Shown piece after piece: positions 36,560 to 49,839 of a stretch of 64,000 nucleotides of DNA. The position numbers and the translations under genes are program-made. The first letter of the stretch is position 1, and every line of letters starts with the position of its first letter. A model generated the notes under the pieces. That model made no database searches and was not told the DNA's origin. It saw nothing but the letters and a program-made list of their open reading frames with translations. Source of the DNA: Schistocephalus solidus (lineage: Eukaryota; Platyhelminthes; Cestoda; Diphyllobothriidea; Diphyllobothriidae). The stretch lies in contig WEDG01002015.1 of assembly GCA_017591395.1 (NCBI GenBank), forward strand, positions 1 through 64,000, given 5' to 3'.

Positions 36560-39500
36560 TTCGACCGTTGATTTCGACGAGGTCCACCGTATGCTCCACA
36601 CCAGGTGTTGCAGGGACGGTGACTTACGCGTGATTTAGTTTAAAGTGATAGTAGCCTTGCGCTGCAGCTACCGCACTCTCTCCTCCTCCCCCACCTGAGC
36701 CCGGTGTCATGACAGAGTCAAGAAGATTGGAGATGGGAGAAGGTGCAGAGTGCTGGCGCGGTTGGAGCTGCCCTTGTGCGTACCACCACACCTGGCTCGG
36801 ATCTCATGGAGTGAAAGTGCCATAAAGGCCACATTAAGAAGTAGCCATTGCAGCCTGACTCTCAGTCTGCCAGTCAGCCACTACACACAAAAGAAACATT
36901 GGGCTGACCACGCGGTCCGAGTCATCCCGTCAGTTGGCAACCTTCAAAGCCACGGCTTTTAGCGCCAGATTGTTTATAGTAAGGAACATGTGCAGAGCCG
37001 TCAACCTCACCTTCTCCCACTCCCCCTCAATTAGACCACCGTCCGAGCTGGTGAGTTGTCTGATGTGGGAGTGGGTGCATTGGCTGACAGGTCATCGTAC
37101 CCGTCTTCGCGTGCCATAGCACGACCTGGCCCCCATAACGCACACACCAAGATTCACTTAGTCAGAGGATATGGAGGAGCCATCGCCGTCTGACTCCCAG
37201 TCCACTGGTCAGCCACTCGATTCACGTAGCACATGCACTGGGCCAACGGCATGAGCTGGTGTAAGCCTCAGATTGGCAGCCTTCCAAGCCACGGTTTCTA
37301 GGAGACGGTGATATTCTCAGGTGCATGGTAATGGCGAGGGTGTTGTCGATGTATTATTGTAGGTAGTGCACGCTGATGTGGCTTAGCCTCCGGTTGTTTT
37401 CCGAAGGTTATATTGGAGATGCATATGTCCTAATAGACCCATGCGGTGTGTGAATGTGTGGGAGCAGTGAGGGCAGTGGAGGCGGGCGCGGCGACTGTAT
37501 GTAGGAGCTCCAGGTACTGGTTCACCAGCCTCCGTGCGATGGATTTGCAGGTGACCGACTTGACCAATGCATGAGGTGAAGTTGTGTGTGCAAAGGGCAG
37601 GAGAAATCTGAAGTTTTTTGAGGGCTGTCGTTCGTAATAGTGGCGATGGCAGTGGCATTGAGATTTGCAGGAGTGGATGGTGTGCATGAGGTATCGGTGT
37701 TGTTGAAATTGCGATCAATCTAACTGTCAAGGGATGCGCATGTGGCCATGTAGCCCCATGCGGTGAGTTAACGCGCGAGGATAGTGAGGGCAGTGGAGGC
37801 GGCGATCTCTGCTGTGGGTTGGTGCTCCAGGTTCACCAGTTTCTGTGCGATTGACCGACCTGGCCGATGCATAAGGTGAATGTGAGGTCGCAATAAGGAC
37901 AGTTTAGGACCGAGCCCCCAACGCTGGGCGGTGGTGGAGATAACAGGTGGTGAGTATTGCGATGTGGTCGCTATGAAAGTGGGAGTGGGGAATTGGTGCC
38001 AGCAGTGGCAGTGGTGTGTTCAGAAGTAAAGTTGGCAGAAGGTGATGCAGAAAAGAGAGTTGTCGGATTGTTTTTGCATTGCGTCCGAAGATGTCCGACC
38101 ACGCCGATTCGCGCACGGAAGGTGCGTTGACAGCGCGGGCATGTTGGAAGGGTTTGTGCATTGACGGTGTGGGTCCAAGACGCTGATGAATTTTGTACCG
38201 CCCTTTTGGCCTTGGCGGCGGTGTCCCGGTTGGCTTCGTTCATTGTTGCCTCTATATTCAATTTCTTCCTTCAGACCGGTCGGTTCCGAGTGAGGTCCTC
38301 CCAGTTTTCCCGGTTGAGCTGCAGTTGCTTCAGGGAAGTCTTTGGAGTGCCCTTGTAGCGTCGTACTTGACCCCCTTGTCGAAGATAACCAATGGCAACA
38401 TCTCTGGAAAAAAATCGGTTGGGTAGTCGTTCGTCGTCCATCCTTACAAGGTGGCCGCTCCAGCGCAGTTGCAGTTGTTTCAGCTGAGCGTAGATGCTGG
38501 GGAGGCCTGTTCGTTCAAGCACTTCTGTGTCCACGATCCTGTCTTGCTATTTAAGCTTTAGCAGTCTGCAAAGGCAGCTGAGGTGGAAATGGTGAAGCTT
38601 CCGCGCGCTAATTTTAGTAAATCGTCCACATCTCCGCTCCATAAAGTAGCATCAGCTAGATGACAGCTTTTTATATCCTGCATTTGGTACTGAGGTGGAG
38701 ACCGTGTCGATTCCAGACGATGTTCTGCATGCGTGCAAAGGCTTGGCTGGCTTTGGCGATCCGGTGGGCGATCTCATCGTCGACTTTGGTGCTGTGTAAA
38801 TGGTTGCTGCCCAGGTACGTGACGGTATCCATGGATTGCAGTTGGTGGTGGCTGATGCATGACCATCGTTTTCTCCGTGTTGATGCGCAGTCCTTAGTTG
38901 TCACAGGCGGCAGCGAAGATATCCATGCTCCTTTGCATGTCCCTTCTGTCGTTGCATGGAGTGCGCAGTCGTCAGTGAAGAGAAGTTCGTGGATGGTGGC
39001 TGTGGATACACGACAGCGGAACTGCATCGGCCATTGATTGATGAGTCAGCCGTCCATCCGGTAGGCTATGGGGAGCCGTGGGTGTTCGTCACTGTAGGCG
39101 TCGAGAGAACATGAGACGCGTGGATGCAAACCTGCTTTATTCCGTTAGTCACTGTGAAGGCCTGAGAGACGGCTCTATTGTCTGTGACGCGCGCTATCAT
39201 GCCATCGTGGAGTTGACGCCCCATGTGCGTGAATCTCTCGGAACAGCCGAATTTCCGCATTATTTTCCACAGTCCGTCACAATTCACCGTGTAGAAGGTT
39301 TTCGTCAGATCCATGAAGGTAGTGTGGAGGTGGGTTTGCATCTCCTAGTGGTGGCGAAGAAGTTCTTTCATTCGTTTTGGTCCGCGTACCCTTGGATTTC
39401 CTAGGCTTTGCGCGTCATCCAGGCATCCTGCACCTCCCGCACCCGTTGCTGTACGAGGCTGCGACTACGGCAGAGGGCTATTTTGTTTGCAGCGGTAGTG

Positions 39501-39868
39501 AGGTCGACGTAGACTTTGAGCAACTGATTCTTCTTGGTGAGCAGAGCTTTGATGACTGCGTCGTTGTCATTGAACCAATCTTGGTGTTGATGACGGGCGC
39601 TTCTGAGGGCATCCAGAGCGGTGGATTGGACCGTGACCCTCAGTCGGCACCAGCGGTTCTCAACGGAGACGTGCTCGTCGGCGACTAGAAGGTTGGCTAG
39701 CCTGTTGGCCAATTCATTGCTGAAATGGAGATTGTGAACAGGCAAATTCAACAAAACCTATTGAACCTACCTGGTTGTCACTTACCTTAGGGTCTCCTGC
39801 GTGGTTGCAGACAATGCCTCATCTTGGAGTTGACGAGGCGATGATCAGACCATCCGTCGGCACCAAAC
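36560..39868 (-). mobile_element. Zinc-finger LINE copy 3
   Basis: Right to left: end of endonuclease (39868-39780), EN-RT linker (39754-39401, with ELANRLANL and HQDWFNDNDA), RT core (39341-39066, AFDTV decayed to TFYTV), RT C-terminal region (39027-38271), fingers 1-5 (38261-37383) and a full-length 3' UTR to 36560. RT core directly follows the linker at about 39345, so the N-terminal half of RT is deleted. The RT has further stops. Confidence 0.85.
37383..38261 (-). pseudogene. C2H2 zinc-finger tail of LINE copy 3
   Basis: 37971-38261 carries finger 1 (CPRCQRTFRARIGVVGHLRT, ending in Cys) and the start of the spacer. Fingers 2 and 3 lie in broken frames at 37970-37735. Finger 4 (cysteines decayed) and finger 5 (CPHCSHTFTHRMGLLGHMHL) are in 37383-37730. 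Confidence 0.75.
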
Positions 39869-41375
39869 AAACTACATTGGCGGATCCCTCTTCGGTTAAT
39901 ACTTTGTATAAGAGGCGTTTATCTAAGGCAAACAATGTTTGGCATGATTGCTCTGTCAGGGACGACAGAGGAATAAAATATTTCATAAGCTGACATGCTG
40001 GTAGGCTAGTCAGTAGCTAATAAATTTAAATAGAATTGCTAGGTGGAATTGTAAACGTACCATTTTATGCATATTAAGAGGAATTTCCTTTTGCTAAATG
40101 TCTAAATATGTATTTTGGTTGTTAAATTACGATGATTTTCAGATTGCCCTTGAAATGGTGGTAAATACTTTACTTTTTCTTATGTTTTCTGTCTATTGCC
40201 CATAAATTTAGATTCTATGTGCTAATCAAAACCTTAAACATAAGATATTTCTTAAAGGCATTCACCAAGATAGCAAGTTCTGAGACAGTCTTTCTAATGC
40301 AGATGGCCGGTCGGGTCATATTTGTAGACTCACCCAAACATGAAAACGCGTTGCCGAGAAAAATAAATACCCACAACATAATTCGGCAATTAATATGCCT
40401 AAGATCAATTTACAAAAACTCTTATAATAATTAAGCTCTTTAAAAAACACTTTAATTAGATATTTCGTCGGCAAATGTCTGCGTATTTAGTCGTTTTCCA
40501 AGATCAGGTCAAGAAAAATATGGAGAAGTTTGACCGGTGTTTCGACTTCGCTAAAAATAAGGGATACAATGTATGCTGAAAAGGAAAGAACTCACTTATT
40601 CCTTTCTATTGGAGAGTTTTTTGTTATACTTGCTTACTTATCGGCCTAGTTCTGAGATTGCAAATGCACAGATGAGTGGCCGAATATATACTAAGATTTT
40701 GCGCAGAAATGTCAAACTTCTGCCTATTCCGTTTCAATTTTCCGTATTCATTAATAGAAAGATATTGTCTGGACATCTTTCACGTATGGCGTGACAGAAA
40801 AAATGACGGCATGTGGTGGCTTTTGGAACATACGCTTGTTTCCAGTCCCAATTCTCGGTATGATATAATAAAATACACTCACACAAGTTTAGTATTGAGT
40901 TTTTCGGCATAAGACATCACAAATTTGACAAACCTAATTTTTAAAACTAAATCCGTCCTTGTTTTCCCGAAAACAATGCGATTTCTCATATCTACATTTA
41001 CCTGATTTTCGTGAACGCAAAATCAAACTTTTTGTTCTCTGGAGGGATATATTTAACAATTGTCTACCTTATATAAATGTTCCTTTATAGTCACACGTAC
41101 ACAAAAAGATGGTTTGGTCCAAATGGTGCAATAACGTAGGCAAACGCCTGGAAATCATAAAACGTCGGCATTTAGCAGAGTTTTGCCCATTTTTCCTTGA
41201 AAAAAGAGATTTGAACTGAACTGTTCCTTAGTAAACAGCATTTTGCGCCTCAGCTCATACAAAAAACACAATAAAAACTTCACATGTGTGCCATACTACC
41301 ATCTATAATTTGGAGAAGGATATTTTATGAGTTAGGCAATCTACTGGACCGGGTTTGAGGGCACACACACACACG
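39869..41375. other. AT-rich spacer, no gene recognised
   Basis: Between two zinc-finger LINE copies. Short open frames (40219-40434, 40573-40912) show no family resemblance. A short CA run (41350-41365) immediately precedes the LINE 3' end at 41376. Confidence 0.4.
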
Positions 41376-44300
41376 ATAGTTCGACCGTCGTTTTTGACGA
41401 TGTCCACCGTATGCTCCACAGAAGTGCAATGTAGGGGCGTTGACATGCGCATGTATAAGTTTTAAGTGATAGTAGCCTTGCGCTGCAGCTACTGCACTCT
41501 CTCCTCCTCCTCCTCCTCCAACTGAGCCCGGTGTCATGACAGAGTCAAACGACCGGAGGCGGGAGAGGGTGCTGGTGACTGGCGTGGCCGGAACCGCCCT
41601 GGGTATATCACCACACCTGGCTCGGATCCCACGGAGTGGGAATGCCATAAAGGCCACATTATAAAGGAGCCATTGCAGCCTGACTCTCAGTCCGCCACTC
41701 CACACAAAACACGCACTGGGCTGACCACGCGGTCCGAGTTATCCCATCAGTTGGCAACCTTCCAAGCCAGGGCTTTTAGCGCACCATGATAGTTTCAAGC
41801 GCGTTAGATTGTTTATAGTGAGGAAAATGCGCTGAGCCGTTGACCTCACTCTCTTCTCCACCCCGCTCAATCAGATCACTGTCCGAGCGGGTCACTTGTT
41901 TGATGCGGAAGTTGGCAGAGCTGCTGGTGACCTCGTCTACGTATACTACGTACACGATCTGTCCCCCCAAACACAAGCACCAGGATTTCACACAATAGGA
42001 GGTTAAACGGCTTACGTCTCACATGTGTGAGATAGCCAGAGGTGACGTTAAGAAGGAGCCATCGCAGCCTGACTCTCGAACCACCAGTCAGCCACTCCAC
42101 ACAACACACATTGGACTGAATGCGAGATATATGTGTTATTTTCCGTTTTCAACCTTCCAACGCACGTCCCTTATCGCCCCTTGATATTCTCAAGCTCAGG
42201 TCATACATGCAACAGAGGAGCCACATGGAGAAGGAGCCGAGGATCATACTTGCCTCTCAATCAGCTATGCTGACTGAGAGCATGTATTTTGTGTGGTTGC
42301 GTGTGATCATGTGAGATGCAGAGGCTGATGAGGAGAGATGAACTGTTGTGGTGTAGCCGGTGATGTTCTACCGCAGGTTTTCATGGAGATGCATGTGACC
42401 TAATAGGCTTATGCAGTTTGTGAATGTGCGTGGGCAGTGCGGACATTTGAGGAGGGTGCGGTGGGTGTATGTTGGTGTCCCTGACATTGGTTTGCTGGTC
42501 TCTGTGCGATGGATTCGCAAGCGATCGACCATACCGATGTGCATGTGCGGTGACAATGAGGACATGATAGGTCGGGAGGTCCTGAGTTAGGGTGCTGGAC
42601 TGCTGGTACTGTCCGTCGCGCCCATGGGAGTAATATGGGAAGTTTTCCTGGGTGCTTAAGACGTGTTAGATGTCTCGGCATCGCAGTGGATTCCACTTTC
42701 GTGGATGCGCATTTGACCGATCATGTCTATGCGGTGAGGGAATGCGTGACGTGAGTGAGGGCATTGGAGGTGGCAGTCTTTGCTGTGTGTTCATACTCCA
42801 GGCACTAATTCGCTTTTCTATGTGTGATGGATTCGCAAGTGATCTACCAGGCCAACATGTGAGGTGGATTTGTGATCGCAATGAGGATAGGTTAGTACCG
42901 AGTACCCATCGCTGTTACTGGGGACGCTGGTTGTTTTGGAGGTACCTGGTGACAGGTAGTCAGAGGTGGCCACTCAGGTGGTGGGAGTGGGGCAAGTGGT
43001 GTTCAGTTACTTGATTGGCGCAATATGTGGTGGTGAGACGATGGGGGCGGTGATCGTGGGCGGCGGGGATCGGTGAAGTGGTTATCAGTGGTTGGTATTT
43101 TCGTTGTCGTGGGGTTCGAGGCAGGTGTGGTAGAAGTTGAGGTTGTGGGATTGTTAATCATTGAGTTCGAAGATGTCTGACCAAGCCGATTAGTGCACAG
43201 AATTTGCGTTGCCAGCGTGGGCACGTTGGCAGGGCTTGGGCATTGGCAGTGTTGATCCAGGGTGCTTGTGACTTGCAGCGGTGATCCGGTTGGCTTCGAA
43301 TATTGCTGCACCAGTCTTCACGGATTTTCTCCATGCCTGTATCTCCTGTGCGAGGTCCTCCAAGTTCATTGTGTTTATTTGCGTCGTCTTGGACCTCCCT
43401 GTCGGCAAGCACCCATAGTGACAGCTCCGTAGAAAAGTCTTTTGGTTAGTCACTCGTCGTCCATTTTCACAAGGTGGCTTATCCATCGCAGTTGCACTTT
43501 CAGCAGAATCGCGTGGATGCTGAGGATTCCAGTGCGATCCAGGACTTCCGTGTCCAGGATCCTGTCTTGCCATCTTAGTTTCAGTATTCTGCGGAGGCAG
43601 ATGAGATGGAATTGATTCAGTTTCCTGGCTTGGTTCGAGAAGACGGTCCAGGTCTCCACTCCGTCAAGATGACGGCCTTGTATATTTTCAGTTTGGTGTT
43701 CAGGTGAATACCATGGCGATTCCATAGCGATATCTGCAGCTATCCGAAGGTCTGACTAACTTTGGAGATCCATTGAGGAAGCTCGTCGTAAATTCTCGTG
43801 TTGCTCGATGGCGTGCTTCCCAGATAAGCAAAGGTTTCCACATGCTTGTCGACTGCCGGTGGGATTGCGTCGGATCCCGGTGCTTTCCCGCTTGAAATCT
43901 TTTTGCACGGCCCAGATGGTTTCTGGTATGGAAGGTTATTTCCCGTGTCCACCAGGGAGCCGGTCAATGGCAGCATGGGAGATGGCTGATGAGCAATTGA
44001 GAACAATTCTAAAGTGTTTGGCCCAGAGCTTCAAAATTTGGGATTTCTCCGTCGTCAGAGCTCAGCTGCAGTGAAGTTCCCTTGATTCACGGGCCACAGA
44101 TGGCCTCTACGGCTTTTAAGTACTTTTTCATTTCATTGCGGTCAGAATACCCTTGGATTTCTTCAGCCTTGCGAACCTTCCAGGCTTCCTGCATTTCCCG
44201 CAGCCCTTGCTGTAAAAGGTGGCGGCATCTGAAGTAGACTACTTTGGTGGCGTCAGTCAAAAGGTCCATGTAAGATTTTGTTTAATCTATTCATATCCTC

Positions 44301-45240
44301 GATTAGGTTGCAGATGTCGGCGTCATTGACTTCAAACCAGTCCAGGTGTTGACGGCCTGCTGATCGGAGGGTTTCGAGGGAGGTGGACTGGAGGGCGTTC
44401 CGCAGTTGACACCATTGTGTCTCTACAGTAGCGTTATTATATGGAGCATGCAGGTCCTCCAGTTTCCGTGTTATTTGGTTGTTGAAACCAAAAGAATGTT
44501 TAACTTACCTGGCGGTCGCTTACCTTGGGGCCTTCGGTGGGGTTGAAGTTGGAGCCTCATCTTGGAGACGATGAGGAGGTGATCCGTTCAGCAATCGACA
44601 TCGCGGATCGCCTTGTTCACCAGCACGTCCTGTTGATCTCGCCTCCGGAAGAGAACATAGTCCAGAAGCTGCCAGCGACGTAACTGAGGGTGCATCCACG
44701 TGGCCTATTCGTACATCGGAAGGCGGAAGATGGTGTGGGTCAGCAGTAGACGATGTTCCGCACAGGTAGAAGAATGCGGGAGTTATCTTTGCAGCCTACG
44801 AGACCTTGGGGACCCAGCACTCCCTGCCACGCAGCGTTGTCTGTCCCACCGCATGAGAGCTCGTCATTGGGGGAGCGTAGGCACTGATGATGGTTGCGAA
44901 CTTGCCTCCCCGAAAGGCAGACGGATGCTCATCAGGCGATCATTGATACCCTGCGGCAGACATGGCAGACGTCCCAACATGTCATTCTGGATTGCAAAGG
45001 CGACACTAGCGTCGCGTCGCTCTGCCTTTGGCCGCCCGCTCCAGAAGATGTAGCCGCCACAAACCTCCTCCAGCTGACCCTTCTCAGAGAATCGGGTCTC
45101 GCTGAGAGCAGCAATATCCACCTTGTAGCGCGCCAGTTCCCTAGTGACTAGCACCACCCTCCATTCCGGTTGGTTGTTTCTTGGGTTGTTCAAAGGAGAA
45201 CGAACATTTCAGTCTGCTATTGTGAGCGGACGCACCCGCG
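41376..45240 (-). mobile_element. Zinc-finger LINE copy 4, RT core deleted
   Basis: The longest copy in terms of 5' extent. Right to left: endonuclease N-terminus (45193-44864), middle and end of endonuclease (44860-44560), linker (44500-44087), start of RT (44006-43850) joined directly to RT C-terminal region (43840-43450), degenerate fingers (43412-42368) and 3' UTR to 41376. The RT catalytic core is absent: sequence matching 62690 abuts sequence matching 63585 at about 43843. Confidence 0.82.
44864..45193 (-). pseudogene. APE-type endonuclease N-terminal domain of LINE copy 4
   Basis: A 109-residue frame with ELARYKVDIAALSETRFSEK, the catalytic-Glu segment of APE-type endonucleases, then GGYIFWSG and SVAFAIQNDM. 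It is the only endonuclease N-terminus of this element in the window. Confidence 0.7.
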
Positions 45241-45659
45241 CAGTTGTGAAAGTATAACGTGGGGTGTGTGGACGGGGGTATTGTTGTTTGTTTGAGTTTT
45301 ACGACCGCTTATTTTGCGATCTGCGAGCTGCGTCTGGCTGCAGATGACGCGATTCCCAGCATTTGTAAAGGGCAGATTTCCTAGCCCCTTCCTCCGTGGG
45401 GGGACAAGTAGTGTTTTCCCTTAATAAAGCTGCTGGGTCAGCCCAGATGGCTGATGAGCTCTGGTTTTGTTTTAGTGGGAGAACGGCCCAAGTTAGCCTG
45501 GGCCGCTTACGGTTTTGCTGTTGCGTTCACCGTAGGACTTTTGAGATCGGGGTGGGCAGAAAGTGGGAAGTTCGGGAGTCAGGCATACCGGGTGTGGAGT
45601 CACAGACAGCTCCGGATACCCTCATCTGGTTTGGCCCGTCGGTCGTGACGGTTGCCCGG
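45241..45659. other. Possible LINE 5' UTR, otherwise unassigned
   Basis: GC-richer sequence to the right of the endonuclease start in copy 4. It could be the LINE 5' untranslated region, but no second copy in the window allows a check. Confidence 0.35.
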
Positions 45660-46429
45660 TCTCTTCCCACTTACGTGAGGGGTACCATTAACAAGAAACC
45701 ATGGCCCATCATAACGGAATTCCAAACAGGCTCAGTAAGGAAGATACAATTCTGACACTGTCATTAAATTGCCTATCTTGCATGACATCTTCACGCAGTG
45801 TAAACGGGCTATACTCAGCTGGTTTTTTGCATTCTAAGATTTTCTTATGCACAGTGGATGCTGGGCTTCTGCCTGCGTTTTGGACAGGTAAGGGATAAAA
45901 CCTGCTTACCGTGCATTAAAATTGTCTTTGGAGCGGACAGTCACACCCAATGCGCATTTTGACATGCACAAGACATGTGGAAAATATCCTCAACTCTGGA
46001 TTAATTGGTTAAGGCGTTCTTCAATTACCTCGAGAAACCTTTAACAGTGACGCAAACAACGAACGAAATGATTGTGGTTGAGAACCTGAGGGTTTACCGT
46101 TCCTACCTAAAGATTCCTTATGTTCCACGGAGGACGGTTCTGTGAGCTATCAGTTTTTAATGAAAGAAAACAACGGTCTATGCGGAATATAGCGTTTGCT
46201 GAGAATATCAAGTTACAGTGAGCAATGAAAAGACAGGCTGGCAGGCTCTAACCTGCACCGATTATGTAATTGGCATGATAAATGGTTCCTAATCTTAAAT
46301 TTCGCCAAATATCCAGTTATTCATGAGTGATATGGTGAGAGGACAGTAGCTTTGGGAAATTTTTATCAAATTTGATGTATTACAATCCAGACGCTTTTGT
46401 GAAGTACCTCCCTACCTATGGGTCAAATG

Positions 46430-47440
46430 ATGGCTGTAATAAGAAAGGAACAGATTGAATATTTACGATTATGGCGTGTTTATGCATTTATTGTGTTTAT
46501 TCGATATGCAAAAAATTGTTTGTTCCTAACATAATGTTGATCCTGTAATTGTTGGCGGCAGATATTCATAGGTTTTTGAAACTATCGTTAAAAAATGCTG
46601 CCGGATTCTTTTTGTGTCGGGAGGGTTAAATCAGCATTATAGCCATACATACTATGATACTTTTTGTGACTGTGGTATAGACCCTAGTCAAATGTATAGG
46701 CAGTTATTGCGTTCAAAACATCTATAAGCCTATTTTTCGACTTAGAACCTGAGGTTTCCGGTGGTTAGCGCCATCAGATCCCTTTTGGTCCAAATGTTTT
46801 ATGAAAGAACGGGGTTGAAAAGTGTTCTATTTTATTTAAGAATATATATTATTATGTGATAAAAGGTTTTGGGTTTTTCTTTCAAATTTAGCTAGGGCTT
46901 AAATTTATCGAATACTATTAGGAAGGGTATTCCATATAATCTCATCTCTTATGAAAGAGAAATTTGCTCACTGCGCTTTTTTGAATTTTGGGATTCGTAT
47001 GGTATTTTCTTTATTTCTGGTGACTCGAGTGCCATTGTGATTTGATAGTATATTCATTCTGAGAATATATTGGTCGTGTGTGACCTTGAACAGGAAATTG
47101 TGAGGAATTTGAAGTCCTCTGATCTAGAGGGATCGAAGACTATATCTATTGTATAATTCACTAAATGAACCTGGTATGCCATCATATTTGAAAAAATATC
47201 TGCTAAAGCGTCTTTGAATGTCTTCTTATTTCTTCCTGCCAGCGGAGGACTTTATATCAAAGAAAAGTGAGCTGTAATCCAGGAGAGGTTATACGCACAT
47301 TTGATAAAGATGTGTCTTTAGAGTATTTGAGGTGAAACTTTTAACATATTAATCCACATGGCTGCTCCTCAATACTTCCTTTGGGAAAGTTGCCTGTCTT
47401 TTAATGCCTTTCGGCAATCAAAAGGGTAACTGGCATCCTG
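46430..47440. other. AT-rich insertion in unit C, unassigned
   Basis: Absent from unit A. It may be the upstream, fully decayed part of the CR1-like element that ends at 48175, but no coding sense remains. Confidence 0.35.
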
Positions 47441-48175
47441 TTCGCCATGAAAAGAACATTACTAAGTACAGATATATAACTTTTTGGAAAATTATACAGC
47501 CATTTTATTTATTCGCAACTGGAATATGGAACCCTGGTTGAAAAAAAATTATAAGTTACTGGAAATGGTTCAAGGCAGGGCGACGAAAATCGTGAAAGGT
47601 CTGCATACTTTATTATACGAATTCAGACTTGATGCGCTTAAGCTAATTCCCTTTAACTAACAGCAGATCTGAGGAGATCAACTAAAGCCTACCGGAGTGT
47701 GTGGAAACACGACTGCACACGGCAGTTGGACTATCTCTTTGCACCGGCCAGAGCAAGAAATCTGCGTAGGAACTCCCTCAAACTTCTAGGAACCTTACCT
47801 TTACTACATGTTCGAAACTTGTCGTTTAAGCAGAGAGCCATAGGTGCCTGGAACTAACTGAACGAGGCAGTAATCATGACCAACACGACAGCGGCATTCA
47901 AAAATAAACTGCTGTTCGACTGGCCAGGCAAACACTCACACCAAACCAGCGCTTTTTAGATAACTATGAAATCATTTATTTCAAGTTATCCTTTATCCTT
48001 TACGAACTTGTGCCTTAATCCCCCAATTTACAAAACGTTAGTCAAAGTGAATGCTTATCTCGCTATTTTATAGTTACATTTTTATTTTCAATTCAATATT
48101 GGACCCTTTTAAATAAGGTCTTAAAGGCAATCTTTACTACCCTCAATAAACTGAACTAAGAAGAAGAAGAAGCTA
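47440..48175 (+). mobile_element. CR1-like LINE, C-terminal fragment
   Basis: 47560-47930 translates, with several stops, to the end of a CR1-type RT protein: LLEMVQGRATKIVKGL, then RLDALKLIP, RGDQLK and a late AWNELNEAV-like segment. It ends in an AAG repeat near 48160-48172. Confidence 0.6.
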
Positions 48176-48216
48176 GGGATTACGCCAGCTATGTCTTCTT
48201 TTTAACGGCTTTCGTG

Positions 48217-48229
48217 CCCCCCCCCCCCC
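48217..48229 (+). repeat. Poly-C tract (13 C)
   Basis: Thirteen consecutive C bases; length may be affected by sequencing error. Confidence 0.9.
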
Positions 48230-48539
48230 ACAGATTCCTAATTAAAATCTTTCCAATATTAGAATAAGATGTAAACTGCCGAGATGAGTCACAGTTTCTT
48301 ACAGTGATACACCAAACTGCATTCCTTGATGCCCCGAAAAAAGCCCTGACTCCCTTTGTTGCATAACATTAGATGCAAATGTCCTCTTAGCGTAAAACGT
48401 CCATTAGAGCAACCAACCGTAAACACGAAGAAATTATACCTTGATGACCAGGAAAATTTTAATACTTTTATGTCTAAATATGGTTCTCTTTTCACGATCC
48501 TTGGTACCATTTTTGATTGAAAGTTTTCTTCACTCACTT

Positions 48540-48785
48540 CTCAAAATGCAGTAGGTGGTGCAGGGACGGTGACTTGCGCCTTAGGCTGCAGCTGACGCAC
48601 TCTCTCCTTCTCCCCCACCTGAGCCCGGTGTCAAGACAGAGTCAAGAAGACCGGAGATGGGAGAGGGCGTAGGTGGCTGGCGGGGCCGGAGCCGCCCCTG
48701 GGTGTACCACCACACCTGACTTGGATCCCACGGAGTGGGTGCCATAATGGCCACATTAAGAAGGAGCCATTGCAGCCTGACTATG
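48540..48785 (-). mobile_element. Solo 3' end of zinc-finger LINE
   Basis: Matches the terminal part of the 3' UTR (GGTGCAGGGACGGTGACTTG through the GGAGCCATTGCAGCCTGACT block). It lies at the left edge of the private insertion in unit C. Confidence 0.75.
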
Positions 48786-49839
48786 ATATGTGTCATATGA
48801 CTGACATATGAGTAGTTTCAACTTTCTTTTAAAAAACGACACTAATAGTAAAATCCCCCAGGACGTCGCATTTCATTTCCTTAACTCATGCGGCTTTAAT
48901 TTTAAAGTCGCTGAAGCTAAAAGGTTGTCTTCCGTAGCAAAAACCCACCAATTCTGGTCAAACTTTTTTCGGCGATTGAATTGGAACTTATTTTCTCTAA
49001 GCATGAGCACTCAGCTCAATATTTGAAAAAAAAACAAGTTGTTTATCTGTAGAGATAAAACCCCAATGGAACGTTGTGTTTCACCCTCATTAGCAAATGA
49101 GAAGCCTATGTCTACACCTTCAATACCAAAATATTTCTCAGAGGTTTGCCCTGTAGCTAATGCAAGCCCACGGCCCTCCGGATCAACAGGAATTTCGATT
49201 CCAGCTGAATCTTCAACCCGTTCGCCTTGTTACTGGTTCGAGTGAAATCGTGTGAACGCCACTTCTTTCCCCTCCCAAGCAATTCACGCCTGCCATAGCT
49301 GTCAAATCTAGTAAGCCTAAGAAAACCCCCAGTAAATCTGAGTCATTGGCAAAGCCAGGTGTAAAAAGTAGTAATGACATTACCGCTGGGAAACCTGCTA
49401 ACACCTTAGCATCTACAACAAATGCGAATGCTCACGGTAGCATCTTTCCCAACCCAAAAAGTCTCCAAATCCCCAAGTAATTAAGTCTTCTTATTATGTT
49501 ACCAGTTTTTCAAAATCATTTATTCCTTTTTCAAATGCACGTTTACCGCCAATTTATGCTAACATCCCTCAAAATCTCATTTCTATGCCACCCCCTTTCT
49601 TTCCCGCGCCACAATATAGCCTGCCCCTCCATGGTTTTCATCCAAATCTGCCGCTGTACAATAATCTCAGTTCTTTTAGCAGTAACATTTCGATAAATTG
49701 TGGACCAGAACAATTTTGTTTCTCGCCTTTTGTTTCGTCTTTCCAGTTTTCCTCCCCGCCACCAAATCTTCCTTTTATTATAAATACTGATGAGCATAAC
49801 CTGCAGCTCAGGAATACGCTCAGCTTAGTTTCACTCATT

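Larger units (their letters stand above)
30583..36560 (+). repeat. Segmental duplication unit B (contains broken MMACHC exon 1)
   Basis: Paralogous to unit A from about 10836 and to unit C from about 54775. The right end stops abruptly at about 36560, where a zinc-finger LINE 3' end begins, so the rest of the intron seen in A (15715-16480) is missing. Confidence 0.85.
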
